A DNA stretch of 46,702 nt from Candidatus Thorarchaeota archaeon (GTDB lineage: Archaea > Asgardarchaeota > Thorarchaeia > Thorarchaeales > Thorarchaeaceae). Position 1 is the first letter of the stretch. The number at the start of each line of letters is the position of its first letter. Positions 15,707-25,124 of the stretch are shown one piece after another. The position numbers and the translations under genes are program-made. Location of the stretch: assembly GCA_019894665.1 (NCBI GenBank), contig JAGXOC010000009.1:1-46702 (forward strand), given 5' to 3'. The notes beneath the pieces were generated by a model. That model was not told the DNA's origin, made no database searches, and saw nothing but the letters and a program-made list of their open reading frames with translations.

Positions 15707-16417
15707 GTGAGATTGAATTTGATTCTTCCGTCTGGGGTATCGTTACTTGATCGCATTCTTAATGGCGGACTCAACACAGGTTTATTCACACATGTCTATG
15801 GGGAAGCGGCTGCTGGAAAAACCACTCTTGCGCTACAGTTCGTGACAAATGCGTATAGACTCAATATGGGAACCATCTATGTGAACTCTGAAAGTACAGC
15901 ACCTGTACGACGACTTGAACAAATGACAACTCGGTCATATGGCGATGTCGAGAACATGGTGAAGATTCTAGCTCCAAAGGGTTTCAATGAACAGGGTGCC
16001 TTGATTGACGACCTAGAATTATACCTGCGAGAGAATACAAAACTCGTCATAGTTGATACTTTGACTAGATACTACAGACTGGAGTTAGAGGACAAGAAGA
16101 CTAACTATGCTAAACATCGTGAACTGAATCGACAAGCTGGAGTCTTGAAAGGGCTTGCAAGAAACCATGAAATTGCAGTACTGGTTTTGAATCAGGTTAG
16201 ATCACAAATGAAAGGTGTTGATGACTTCGAGCCGGTTGCTAAGAATATCTTGGATTATTGGTCAGATTATACGATCAAATTGCGTGTTGCACAAGGAACG
16301 GGGGAGAGAGCCATCAAACGAGTTGTACCTGAAGGAGAATTCTCTGATGGACTACTTTATCTCGTTGAGAGTGGTTTCTCATCTGAAAGGCCAATGAGAA
16401 AGAGTGAAATTGGATAA
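15707..16417 (+). CDS. radB: RadB, RecA/Rad51 paralogue
   Basis: A 236-residue RecA-fold ATPase without the N-terminal DNA-binding domain of RadA. Walker A is YGEAAAGKTTLAL (about residues 31-43), Walker B is KLVIVDTLTRYY, and the NQVRSQM segment near residue 163 fits the family. RadB assists RadA-mediated strand exchange in archaea. The start is GTG 15707. It is followed by carS after 13 bases, probably on the same transcript. Confidence 0.93.
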   Translation: MRLNLILPSGVSLLDRILNGGLNTGLFTHVYGEAAAGKTTLALQFVTNAYRLNMGTIYVNSESTAPVRRLEQMTTRSYGDVENMVKILAPKGFNEQGALIDDLELYLRENTKLVIVDTLTRYYRLELEDKKTNYAKHRELNRQAGVLKGLARNHEIAVLVLNQVRSQMKGVDDFEPVAKNILDYWSDYTIKLRVAQGTGERAIKRVVPEGEFSDGLLYLVESGFSSERPMRKSEIG

Positions 16418-16430
16418 TTAGACGGCAGAC

Positions 16431-17006
16431 ATGGAGTATTACCTGATGTACGAGGAATTAGCCATCTTCGAGCTATCAATCTGGCTTGGTTTAGCTGCAT
16501 GGATTGCTAACGCCACTCCTGTGTTAGGAGGTGGAGGAAGACCTATCGATGGGGGTAGGTATTTTCGTGATGGTCGTCGTATATTGGGCAATGGTAAGAC
16601 AATACGAGGATTCATTGTAGGAGTGCTTTTTGGTACACTCACTGGTGTCGGACAGTTTCTTGCGGCTCCTTTTCTAAGACCAATTCTTGCGCAGTTCGTC
16701 ACTATTACACCAGAGATGGACTATGTCCTCAGTATTAGTATCCCAGTAGCGTTTCTTTTGTCAGTGGGAGCTCTGATGGGAGATGTGGTTGGTTCATTCA
16801 TTAAGAGAAGAGTCAGTGTAAAGAGTGGTGACCCGTCACCATTTCTTGACCAGATAGGATTTATAATCATGGCATTGATCTTTGCATTCCCAATCATGGT
16901 CCCAAGTCCTATCTTTGTGATAATCTTGATACTAACTACATTGGGAATTCACTGGCTCAGCAATGCGCTAGGTTACCTATTGGGCCTGAAAAAGAATCCA
17001 TGGTAG
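16431..17006 (+). CDS. carS: CDP-archaeol synthase (CTP:2,3-di-O-geranylgeranyl-glycerol-1-phosphate cytidylyltransferase)
   Basis: A 191-residue integral membrane enzyme activating the unsaturated archaeal ether lipid core with CTP before headgroup attachment. Family features: WIANATPVLGGGGRPIDGG, RRILGNGKTIRGF in the first loop, a cluster of membrane helices, and SGDPSPFLDQIGF before the final helices, with conserved D residues. Length is typical. With G1P dehydrogenase (41.4 kb) and the mevalonate operon (33.8 kb) it forms part of the archaeal lipid pathway. ATG 16431 is used; ATG 16446 is an alternative. Confidence 0.95.
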   Translation: MEYYLMYEELAIFELSIWLGLAAWIANATPVLGGGGRPIDGGRYFRDGRRILGNGKTIRGFIVGVLFGTLTGVGQFLAAPFLRPILAQFVTITPEMDYVLSISIPVAFLLSVGALMGDVVGSFIKRRVSVKSGDPSPFLDQIGFIIMALIFAFPIMVPSPIFVIILILTTLGIHWLSNALGYLLGLKKNPW

Positions 17007-17111
17007 ATTGGATTCAAGGAAAACCATAAAAGGTGACTAAAAAGACACTATGCCACCTCAATCAATTCCACTGGACTGCTTCAATGACCATGTGATTTGA
17101 TGAGTGTAAAG

Positions 17112-17121
17112 TTTCTATAAA
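17112..17121 (+). promoter_or_regulatory. TATA box giving a near-leaderless transcript for the CBS protein
   Basis: TTTCTATAAA is centred about 25 bases before GTG-ATG at 17139-17144. Archaeal transcription starts about 25 bases after the TATA centre, so the mRNA would begin at or just before the start codon. No Shine-Dalgarno is visible, consistent with a leaderless message. Confidence 0.6.
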
Positions 17122-17141
17122 CCGGAGTAGTTCTAACAGTG

Positions 17142-17999
17142 ATGGTCAAGGATTGCATGAAGTCGGACGTAGTGTACGTTTCTGTGCCAGGAACCAGAGA
17201 AGATGTTCTTCAGCTGATGGCTGAAAGGCAAATCAATGGTGTTCCAGTTGTGACAAAGGGAACCAAATCACTTGTTGGAATAGTCACTAGAACCGATCTT
17301 CTTCGCAAGGTTGATGAGAATCAGCTAGCTATGCTCATGGTAAGGGACCCGCAGACCGTTTCTCCAAGGACTGATATCAAAACGGCTCTCAAATTAATGA
17401 TTGAGAAGAATTTCAGAAGACTTCCTGTTGTTGAGAGGGACGAACTAGTTGGATTAGTTTCAGTCCCTGATATCCTTGGAGCCACTCTTGAGAATGACAA
17501 GAAATACGGTACAATGGAACTTGCCGAATTTATCACACGAAAAATATATGCTGTTTGGGAAAAAACTCCACTTCCACTCTCATATATGATGATGGAGATG
17601 GCTGGTAAGAACGGTCTTGTTATACTTGGTGAGGGAGGAGGTGTAACAGGTATGATCACCGTGAGTGATTACATCCGCCTCTCTGAGGTTACAATTGAAG
17701 ACAACGTTTCACAGACCTTTAGTGGTACTGATACTGCAGTTGACTGGGGATGGACTTCGAAAGATTTCCTTGTCGTGACCAAGAAACTCCTTCGACTACC
17801 GAGCACTGCAGTAGAGAATGTGATGACTAAGAACATCATTAATTTCAGTGAGATTACCACTATAGCTGAATGTGTCAGAACTCTTCGCAATGAGGATATT
17901 GATCAAGCGCCTGTATTATCAGTCACTGGAAGCCTCATTGGCATGATTGAGGACCGAGACCTATTGCATCTGGCTCTAAAATCTTTAAGCACAGACTAG
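17142..17999 (+). CDS. Four-CBS-domain regulatory protein
   Basis: A 285-residue protein made only of CBS repeats in two Bateman modules. Repeats begin at MKSDVVYVSVPG, MVRDPQTVSP, at the degenerate third repeat (around TRKIYAVWEKTPLPL), and at VMTKNIINFSE. Each shows the NGVPVV / RRLPVV / QAPVL beta-strand followed by GIVTRTDLL, GLVSVPDIL or GMIEDRDLL. Such modules bind adenine nucleotides or SAM and regulate a partner. No catalytic domain is attached and the partner is unknown. It overlaps the dnaP large-subunit gene tail to tail by 4 bases. ATG 17142 preferred; GTG 17139 is directly upstream. Confidence 0.9.
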   Translation: MVKDCMKSDVVYVSVPGTREDVLQLMAERQINGVPVVTKGTKSLVGIVTRTDLLRKVDENQLAMLMVRDPQTVSPRTDIKTALKLMIEKNFRRLPVVERDELVGLVSVPDILGATLENDKKYGTMELAEFITRKIYAVWEKTPLPLSYMMMEMAGKNGLVILGEGGGVTGMITVSDYIRLSEVTIEDNVSQTFSGTDTAVDWGWTSKDFLVVTKKLLRLPSTAVENVMTKNIINFSEITTIAECVRTLRNEDIDQAPVLSVTGSLIGMIEDRDLLHLALKSLSTD

Positions 18000-20900
18000 G
18001 GTTCGAAGAAATCAGTTATTGAGGTCTGCTCTGAAACGAACAATGAGTGTAGAGAGGCTGTAATAAGCTTCAATCTTTCTTGTAGATACTGATCTAGACC
18101 ATGATCTTCAATTATCTTTCTTGTTACTTCTAGATACTTAGAGATGTTCTTTTGTCTGACTGTTAATGAAACTTTATTTCCACAGATACAATTACCCGAC
18201 AGAGGAATCCGTCTATAGATTCTTCGACACTTTTGGCATTGTATCTTCTGTGTAGAATACGCTCTCAGATTACCACGAATATCACGGAAGAAGTGATGTG
18301 AGAGAACACGTTCAGCAACATCTTTTGCGTCAACTGCTGATATTAAGGCGGCAAGTCTCAGTTGAGCACTCAATTTCTCATCCATGCTACCCAATATCTT
18401 GTATCTACTATTCTTTGGACCACTGTCAAATGATGTTGTACTATGTGTGAATCCAAATCCTTCGTATTGTGCAGCAGAATTCAGCCGTGATGCTATTATG
18501 TCAACAAGGTCTTCTACTTCTTTGGGATGTTTTGCCTCAGCAACCATATCGTAAAACTCAGCAGGGTATCGTCTACAGACTTCCATGTTATGACTCTCAT
18601 CGTCCACCTCAGTTGGATTGAGAATGACTGAAAGAACTAGAGGTGCATCCATCAGGCCGCCTCTTCCAGCGGGAAGATATTTTTTCGAAAAGTTGAGGAG
18701 TGCATCGAGGACTAATATGAACGCGTCCTCATCACCATCACAATTCCTTCTCTTAGCGGCATGCCAATATGGATGAGCATAGCAGACACTGGCATTAGTG
18801 AATCCGATTATACGACCAATTATTCCAGCTGATGTGTGAGGTGCAAGACCAATAACAAGATGACCAATGACATCCTCTTGAGCCGCAAATCGATAATACC
18901 GGTCCAAACCGTATATTTTCTCTAGACAGTCGTCTATGAACCTTCCAACTCTTACCATGTACATAGCACCGTTCTCAGATACAACAATATCCTGAACTCT
19001 GAGCTCTACTATTTGGTTATCTGAAATTAGAGGTTCTCCATCTTGATCTGTGACGTATCCCAATTCATGCAGCCGACTGATAGGAGTCCCTATCTCTCTT
19101 GGTGTGAAATGCGTCAACGGAGCATCGGTGGCATCAAAACGGGCGGTCCCATCGCGATAACAGTACACATCATGTTTAGCTCGCAGAATGCCCTTTCCAA
19201 GATACTCAGGAATCTTGTAGTCACTAGTAAGACCTAGAACACCACGGACACCATGTGCCTCAAACTCGCCGACCTCAGTCTTAACACGATTGAGCAATCC
19301 TGTTATATCGACGGATACTTTTTTCGTCACACGTATGAGATTCACATCGTGACTGTACTGACACATTCCAGTGTTGGGATCGACTGCTCTTCCGCAGTTC
19401 TCATGAGAACACCATGGCTGAACATCAGTATGTACACCACATTGTGAACATCTCGACTCAAATGTCTCTGATGAACAACTTGGACACACTCGAGAAACCA
19501 TTTCGAGCGTAACACCGCTCGTATCAGGAATCTCAAGTCCAATCATATCCTCTTCGAATGAATCTAGTGTCGAAATGTGTTCTACACTATTCGCTACCTC
19601 TTCTATTCGACGTTCAGTTCCTTTTGCTCGACCAACGGGGAATAGTGCTTGAACTGGTGGTCTCATCCTACGTTCTTGAGCCTTCTCCGGGCGACCCATC
19701 CTTGCGCCAATGGAAAACCCAACTTTGTCCATCAATTTCACAGATGCAACTGAGTTCATTAGGGCAAGTGTTGTCTTGCCTTTCGGGGTAGCATCCTTCT
19801 TGCCAAGCTGAGCAAGAATAGACACAGAATCATCGCTAAGGTGGATCTTCTTTTTGTTGTATGATAGCGTGTGGGGTATCGCTACTTTCTCCAATAATCT
19901 CTTGTACTCGGAATTAAAGGGTAGAATCATGCTGGAATCTTTGATACTGTGTTTTATGAGAAGCCACTTTCTCAAATTGACTGCTTCTTCAGGATTGACT
20001 GCCATCCAACGATATAGATAGGATGGATGAAGAGGAATCTTGAGCTTCTTGGATAGAAGCACTGCTTGAGATGCACTCGGAATCTGGATGAGTGGCAAAT
20101 CAATCAACTTGTTAACAACTTCTGGGGTCATATCAGATTTTGATAGATGTTTACTTAACTCAGGCAATGTGATTTTGGAAACAGCATGGTCAAGGTCATG
20201 CGACCACCATTCTTCACAGTAACCTGATGGTACAAGTGGATGGTTGTTTTCGAGAAACTCACCTAAAGCAACTAGAATATCACCAAGGTACAGAATCTGC
20301 TCGACCTTACCCTCTAACATTCTGGCTTCATCAGTATTTTTCACTTGTAGTACAGAACCATCCTTCAAGAGGACTATTGGCCCCTCAATAGAATCAACAG
20401 GTGCGACTATTGAGCCCTTTCCAGGTCGCTCAGTACGGATGTGAGTGCCAGTTGCTAGAAACTCTTCCACAATGTACATGGTAGCTGGATGAACTCCAAC
20501 TCCAGCAAGACCAGTGTTTCGAGACCTGCCATATCTTAGTCTGAATCCACCTATGCGCGAGGGGTGTGAGAATACGGGTCGTCCACCTATGACATCAGCT
20601 AAGTAATCAGATTTTGGCTCAAGTTTTTTGTCTAACGTGTCTTCCTCCGTACTTGATGCTACCTTTGACATTCTTGAAGCGAGTTCATCAAGCCACTCCC
20701 AACCACTAATCTTGATGCCGCTCACAATCTTTGCCAGCTTCACAGCTCTTCCAACGATACCATCATTGAGGACTAGAACAGCTCCTCCGCGAACTCTATT
20801 CGTTTCAATGCGTTTCAGATCACGGCTCCCTGACACCTCAAACTCTTCAGTTGGTTCACCTGTCAACATTATTGGCAATCGCGATGCAGCAAATCGTACT

Positions 20901-21532
20901 AAATCAGGATGAACTGGGTATTGAAGGTGAACAGAACGAGCGTAAAGCTCGACTTCTTCTAGAGCACGTTCGGTTTCTTCCTCTGTTGCCTTGAATGCAG
21001 GTAGACCCAGAACTTGACGTACATAATCAGCTACTAGGACAGTCATCGCAGCCTCAGTTCCACCAGCAGCACGTATTGGTCCAGCAAGGTATAATGCCAG
21101 ATATTGATCATCGCCAGATCCTCTGATGAGGACCTTTGAGATTCCTTCTAAGGGGGCTGCTGTGATACTTTCTGTAAGAATAGAGAGAGCTACCCGGACC
21201 GCCTTGTCAGCAGCTTTCTCAGCGTCTTCAATTCCACCAAGTTTTCCCTCTGCAATCTCTTTAGCCACAGCAAAAGCAACTTCTTCACGAGATTTATTCT
21301 CTTGTAGTTCACGTATTCTCTTTGCGACTCCTACAGGACCCTCAAGAGTGGCTTCAACACGTGCAGCTACATCATGGGCAGGAGGTATTTCGACCCTGGT
21401 AGTTGGGTCAAATCCTTGTAGTCGAGCAGTTTCTGCAATGGCATAGAGTGTGTGTATTTCCTCGTTTAGCATGCTGAAATATTGCTCGTAGAAGATACTA
21501 TGTTCGGGAAGACTCAGTTCGGGTTCGGTCAC
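17996..21532 (-). CDS. polC: DNA polymerase II (PolD) large subunit DP2
   Basis: A 1178-residue catalytic subunit of the archaeal family D replicative polymerase, which pairs with DP1 (not in the window). The N-terminal YEQYFSMLNEEIHTLYAIAE and VLIRGSGDDQYLALYLAGPIRAAGGTEAA segments are typical. A cysteine-rich zinc region follows (CPSCSSETFESRCSQCG plus CSHENCG), then the catalytic NCDGDEDAF motif with its D-x-D and the nearby DAPLVLSV. A C-terminal zinc finger (C-Q-K-C...C-I-C-G) precedes a C-terminus ending TDFFEP-like, plausibly a PCNA-interaction tail (ITDFFEP). No intein is present; length fits inteinless homologues. Start is GTG. Confidence 0.97.
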   Translation of the reverse strand: MTEPELSLPEHSIFYEQYFSMLNEEIHTLYAIAETARLQGFDPTTRVEIPPAHDVAARVEATLEGPVGVAKRIRELQENKSREEVAFAVAKEIAEGKLGGIEDAEKAADKAVRVALSILTESITAAPLEGISKVLIRGSGDDQYLALYLAGPIRAAGGTEAAMTVLVADYVRQVLGLPAFKATEEETERALEEVELYARSVHLQYPVHPDLVRFAASRLPIMLTGEPTEEFEVSGSRDLKRIETNRVRGGAVLVLNDGIVGRAVKLAKIVSGIKISGWEWLDELASRMSKVASSTEEDTLDKKLEPKSDYLADVIGGRPVFSHPSRIGGFRLRYGRSRNTGLAGVGVHPATMYIVEEFLATGTHIRTERPGKGSIVAPVDSIEGPIVLLKDGSVLQVKNTDEARMLEGKVEQILYLGDILVALGEFLENNHPLVPSGYCEEWWSHDLDHAVSKITLPELSKHLSKSDMTPEVVNKLIDLPLIQIPSASQAVLLSKKLKIPLHPSYLYRWMAVNPEEAVNLRKWLLIKHSIKDSSMILPFNSEYKRLLEKVAIPHTLSYNKKKIHLSDDSVSILAQLGKKDATPKGKTTLALMNSVASVKLMDKVGFSIGARMGRPEKAQERRMRPPVQALFPVGRAKGTERRIEEVANSVEHISTLDSFEEDMIGLEIPDTSGVTLEMVSRVCPSCSSETFESRCSQCGVHTDVQPWCSHENCGRAVDPNTGMCQYSHDVNLIRVTKKVSVDITGLLNRVKTEVGEFEAHGVRGVLGLTSDYKIPEYLGKGILRAKHDVYCYRDGTARFDATDAPLTHFTPREIGTPISRLHELGYVTDQDGEPLISDNQIVELRVQDIVVSENGAMYMVRVGRFIDDCLEKIYGLDRYYRFAAQEDVIGHLVIGLAPHTSAGIIGRIIGFTNASVCYAHPYWHAAKRRNCDGDEDAFILVLDALLNFSKKYLPAGRGGLMDAPLVLSVILNPTEVDDESHNMEVCRRYPAEFYDMVAEAKHPKEVEDLVDIIASRLNSAAQYEGFGFTHSTTSFDSGPKNSRYKILGSMDEKLSAQLRLAALISAVDAKDVAERVLSHHFFRDIRGNLRAYSTQKIQCQKCRRIYRRIPLSGNCICGNKVSLTVRQKNISKYLEVTRKIIEDHGLDQYLQERLKLITASLHSLFVSEQTSITDFFEP

Positions 21533-21624
21533 AAATAGTCAACCTGTTTCTATCGTGATGGTGTATTCTATGTTTCGCTTGGTGAACCTAGAAATTCCGC
21601 AAGCTCGTTCTTCTTGAGGATATT

Positions 21625-21633
21625 ACTTTAAAG
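21625..21633 (+). promoter_or_regulatory. TATA box for the RPA-like gene
   Basis: ACTTTAAAG lies 61-69 bases before TTG 21694. A transcript starting about 25 bases downstream (near 21655) would begin after ATG 21643, which rules that ATG out. The element is nearly palindromic, so it may also serve the divergent polC gene. Confidence 0.5.
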
Positions 21634-21693
21634 CATCTGGACATGACCATAAAACAGCTTAAGCCACCATATAGACAATGGAAGGTGACCTAC

Positions 21694-23859
21694 TTGCTCA
21701 CTCTTGAGGAAACTATTGAACTGATTCTGAAACACAGGTCCGACTATGAACGTAAAGACATACTGACGATGATTGAAGAGAAACGTGAAGAACTCGGACG
21801 AGAGGTAATCAATGACGAGTCTGCGGCCATGATAGTGGCTAGAGAACTCGGGGTTGACCTTCACCAAATATCCTCCAATGCACGTCAGAAAATTGAAGAT
21901 ATTACAGAAGCCACTAGAAGTATAGCACTCACTGCCAAAATCATCAACATTGGTACAGTCCGGACATTTTCTCGAAAGGATGGTGGAGGAGAAGGTAAGG
22001 TTGCCAGCATAATGGTTTCAGATGAAACTGGAAGTATCAGGGTTGTCCTATGGGATGACAAAACAAATGCTGTTTCTGGGGATGAAATCTCTGTTGACGA
22101 TATTATCCAAGTACGGGGAGCTTACGTAAAGAAAGGACTTGGAGACGTGTTTGAACTGAACCTAGGCAGGATGGGACAAATCAGACGTCTTGAAGATTAT
22201 GAGGTTGAAGATCTTGACATTGACTTCACTGATTCATCAACTGGAGCACAGAATGTTTCCGACCTCAAAGACGGTCTTTTCAACGTCAGTCTGAAAGTGA
22301 AGGTTCAGCGAGTGTTTAGGTTATCGACCTTTACCAGACAAAAAGACAACTCTGAGGGTAAGGTTCTAAGTATTGTTGGAGCGGATGAAACTGGGACTGT
22401 TAGACTGGTCTTTTGGGATGATAAAGCCACAGAGATGGAGAATGCAGATGAAGAGGAGGTCATCCACCTCAGGGGAGTAAATACTAGAATGAATCGTGAT
22501 GGTACCGAGGTCGAAGTACACGTTGGTCGTGCAGCTTCAATCGAGCGAGGTCTTAAGGAGAAGATTGACGCAGCCGAAATGGCCCCTTCCGGGCATAGTT
22601 CTGAACCACTAGGAATGAAAGAAATGTCTGATCTCGCAACTGACATGTGGGATGTCGATATTGAGGGGAAAGTTGTCACGCTCTATGACGAGAAAGCGTT
22701 CACAACCAAGGATGGACGGGATGGGAGAGTTAGAAATGTTCTCTTAGCTGATGAATCAGGTGCAACACGGGTGACATTTTGGAACGACGATGTTGATACG
22801 ATTAAAGAAATCAAGGAAGGCGATATCATCAAGATTCTTCATGGTTATATGAAAGAGGGATTCAGAGGTGGCGTGGAGTTCCAAGTGGGTCGAAAGGCAG
22901 AGATTCACATTAATCCTAAGGGTTCCAAGCTGAAGAAATTAGACGTGTCACAAACAACATATTCTAGTGGAGGCGATTCGGAACCACTAGGAATGAAAGA
23001 AATGTCTGATCTCGCAACTGGCATGTGGGATGTCGATATTGAGGGGAAAGTTGTCACGCTCTATGACGAGAAAGCGTTCACAACCAAGGATGGACGGGAT
23101 GGGAGAGTTAGAAATGTTCTCTTAGCTGATGAATCAGGTGCAACACGGGTGACATTTTGGAACGACGATGTTGATACGATTAAAGAAATCAAGGAAGGCG
23201 ATATCATCAAGATTCTTCATGGTTATATGAAAGAGGGATTCAGAGGTGGCGTGGAGTTCCAAGTGGGTCGAAAGGCAGAGATTCACATTAATCCTAAGGG
23301 TTCCAAGCTGAAGAAATTAGACGTGTCACAAGTCTCTCTCGAGCCAATGACTAAAGCCTCAAGAGTTCTTATTGGGGATATTGTTGACAATACGGAAGCC
23401 AAAAGCGTAGAAATCTGTGGCATTGTCGTAAATTTGAGTCAAACAACGACCCCAATATACCAAGCATGTCCAAGTTGTAGCAAGAAACTAGAAGAAACCG
23501 ATGATGGATATATTTGCAAGTCTTGTGGAAAAATCGATAAACCGGAACCGAGAATGTTGTACAAAATTACTGTAGATGACGGATCAGGTTCAATCAGAGT
23601 CACTCTATTTGGCAAAGTTGGAGAAGAACTGCTTCAGATGACTGCAGAAGAAGCTGATGAAATGATTAAGAAGTCTGGAAAAGGAGAACAGCCCCTTATT
23701 GAGAATGCAGACAAGGTTGTTGGAAGATATATTGCAGTTAATGGTCGTGTGAAGAAATTCCGAGATTCATTTGACCTCTCAGCAAATGGTTTTGAGTTTG
23801 CAGACCCTGTGAGAGAGATCAAACGGATGAAGGAAGAAATCCAGAAAGAAGTGGGTTAG
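21694..23859 (+). CDS. rpa: Replication protein A-like ssDNA-binding protein with five OB folds
   Basis: After a helical N-terminus (LTLEETIELILKHRSDYER) there are repeated OB folds, each with the pattern of a strand, RTFSRKDGGGEGKVASIMVSDETG-like core and WDDKT-like end. OB1 covers roughly residues 50-140, OB2 150-250, OB3 and OB4 are near-identical copies (encoded at 22603-22953 and 22981-23331), and OB5 carries a zinc finger (C-P-S-C...C-K-S-C-G). The start is TTG 21694: GGTGA precedes it at 5-base spacing, while ATG 21643 lies upstream of the probable transcription start. It is divergent from polC, so it probably coats ssDNA at replication forks. Confidence 0.92.
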   Translation: MLTLEETIELILKHRSDYERKDILTMIEEKREELGREVINDESAAMIVARELGVDLHQISSNARQKIEDITEATRSIALTAKIINIGTVRTFSRKDGGGEGKVASIMVSDETGSIRVVLWDDKTNAVSGDEISVDDIIQVRGAYVKKGLGDVFELNLGRMGQIRRLEDYEVEDLDIDFTDSSTGAQNVSDLKDGLFNVSLKVKVQRVFRLSTFTRQKDNSEGKVLSIVGADETGTVRLVFWDDKATEMENADEEEVIHLRGVNTRMNRDGTEVEVHVGRAASIERGLKEKIDAAEMAPSGHSSEPLGMKEMSDLATDMWDVDIEGKVVTLYDEKAFTTKDGRDGRVRNVLLADESGATRVTFWNDDVDTIKEIKEGDIIKILHGYMKEGFRGGVEFQVGRKAEIHINPKGSKLKKLDVSQTTYSSGGDSEPLGMKEMSDLATGMWDVDIEGKVVTLYDEKAFTTKDGRDGRVRNVLLADESGATRVTFWNDDVDTIKEIKEGDIIKILHGYMKEGFRGGVEFQVGRKAEIHINPKGSKLKKLDVSQVSLEPMTKASRVLIGDIVDNTEAKSVEICGIVVNLSQTTTPIYQACPSCSKKLEETDDGYICKSCGKIDKPEPRMLYKITVDDGSGSIRVTLFGKVGEELLQMTAEEADEMIKKSGKGEQPLIENADKVVGRYIAVNGRVKKFRDSFDLSANGFEFADPVREIKRMKEEIQKEVG
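22603..23331 (+). repeat. Intragenic duplication of one OB-fold exon-like unit (2 x 351 bp)
   Basis: Copy 1 at 22603-22953 and copy 2 at 22981-23331 match at 350 of 351 bases by direct reading. The single difference is GAC to GGC (Asp to Gly) in the codon before ATG-TGG near the start. Copies are joined by a 27-base linker, so the period is 378 bases (126 codons), preserving frame. Synonymous sites have not diverged, so the duplication is very recent or homogenised by gene conversion. Confidence 0.96.
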
Positions 23860-23877
23860 AAGACGATTTCTTAGACC

Positions 23878-25119
23878 CTACTTGCTTGCTTCGATGAGCG
23901 CTTCCATTCCAGATAGAAAAGTGTCCACATCAGCACGATTGTTATACAGATAGAAGCTGGCTCTTACAGTCCCCTTCTTTGGATCGATACCCATCTGATA
24001 ATGAAATGGTCCAACGCAGTGCCAACCACTCCGGACCATGACATTGAGTTCTTTGTTCAGGAAGGTGGCGACATCATGTGCAGAAGGAACTGTGTCAACA
24101 TGGAATGTGACCAATCCGGTCTTGATATTGATGTCATCAGTTCCAAGGATGTTGACATGTTCCATATCGCTAAGTCGTTTCAATACCACTTCAAGTAGCG
24201 AACGCTCATGTTTCTCGATCTCATGCATCCCAATGGCTTGAAGGTATTCCGCTGCTGCACCCGCGCCGATGGCACCAGCATAGTTCTGTAATCCAGCCTC
24301 AAACTTCTCTGGCGGAGGTAGGTACTCAGGAAGTATCTTACCATTCTCATAACGAACATCGCTCACAGTGTCTCCACCATAGAAACACATGTTCATGGAT
24401 TCGAGATGTTCTAACTTGCCATATAAAACACCCATCCCAGTTGGTCCACACATCTTATGGACTGAGATTGCTGAAAAATCAACATCAATCTCTTGAACAT
24501 CAAGCGGATGATGTGGGGCATATTGAGCATCATCACACATGACTAGAGCTCCGCGGTCGTGCGCGATTTCCACAATTTCCTTCATGGGAGCAATAGTACC
24601 AGTCACATTGGATGAATGAACGATCGATACTAGACTTGTATTGCCATCTATCGCTTCTTTCCACTGTTCAAGGTCAAAAGTACCATCAGATTGTGCCTTG
24701 ACTATCTCGATAACTAGATTATCTCGTCGGGCTCGTTCTACAAAGGGAAGTGAGCCACTGTGATGTTCGAGAGATGTTGTGATTATCTTGGAACCTTCTT
24801 GTAATTTAACTGAACTTGCAACGATGTTCAATGACTCAGTAGCATTTCGGGTCCAGATACATTCCTCTTCATTAGCAGCATTCAGGAATTTAGCAAACTT
24901 TCCTCTGGCCGCAGTATATGCATTAGAAGCCTCTTCTCCAAACCTATGGATACTTCTTCCACCGCATGCAGGATATTGTTCATAGTACTCGTTCATAGCA
25001 TTGAGGACCTGTCGAGGTTTGAGAGCCATGCATGCACTGTCCAGATACACTACTGGACGTCCGTTAATGGTACGTTCAAGGGCAGGAAAGTCATTTCTAA
25101 TCTTGGTCCAGTCTACCAT
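23878..25119 (-). CDS. sufS: Cysteine desulfurase, SufS-like
   Basis: A 413-residue fold-type I PLP enzyme that removes sulfur from cysteine for Fe-S cluster or other thio-cofactor assembly. Features: VYLDSACMALKPRQV near the N-terminus, TTSLEHHSGSLPFVERA with the cofactor-stacking histidines, CDDAQYAPHHPLDV, the PLP lysine in SVHKMCGPTGMGVLYG (Lys222 here), and a C-terminal RSGWHCVGPFHY loop holding the catalytic cysteine. ATG 25119 is chosen because an AAAGGATTGA ribosome site precedes it; a start at 25146 would overlap the upstream gene. Coupled to the upstream winged-helix-like gene (5-base gap). No SufBC in the window. Confidence 0.93.
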   Translation of the reverse strand: MVDWTKIRNDFPALERTINGRPVVYLDSACMALKPRQVLNAMNEYYEQYPACGGRSIHRFGEEASNAYTAARGKFAKFLNAANEEECIWTRNATESLNIVASSVKLQEGSKIITTSLEHHSGSLPFVERARRDNLVIEIVKAQSDGTFDLEQWKEAIDGNTSLVSIVHSSNVTGTIAPMKEIVEIAHDRGALVMCDDAQYAPHHPLDVQEIDVDFSAISVHKMCGPTGMGVLYGKLEHLESMNMCFYGGDTVSDVRYENGKILPEYLPPPEKFEAGLQNYAGAIGAGAAAEYLQAIGMHEIEKHERSLLEVVLKRLSDMEHVNILGTDDINIKTGLVTFHVDTVPSAHDVATFLNKELNVMVRSGWHCVGPFHYQMGIDPKKGTVRASFYLYNNRADVDTFLSGMEALIEASK

Positions 25120-25124
25120 GCCAA

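Noticed and set aside
17996-21532. Intein in DP2
   Set aside because: No splice-junction motifs or homing endonuclease sequence, and length is that of inteinless DP2.
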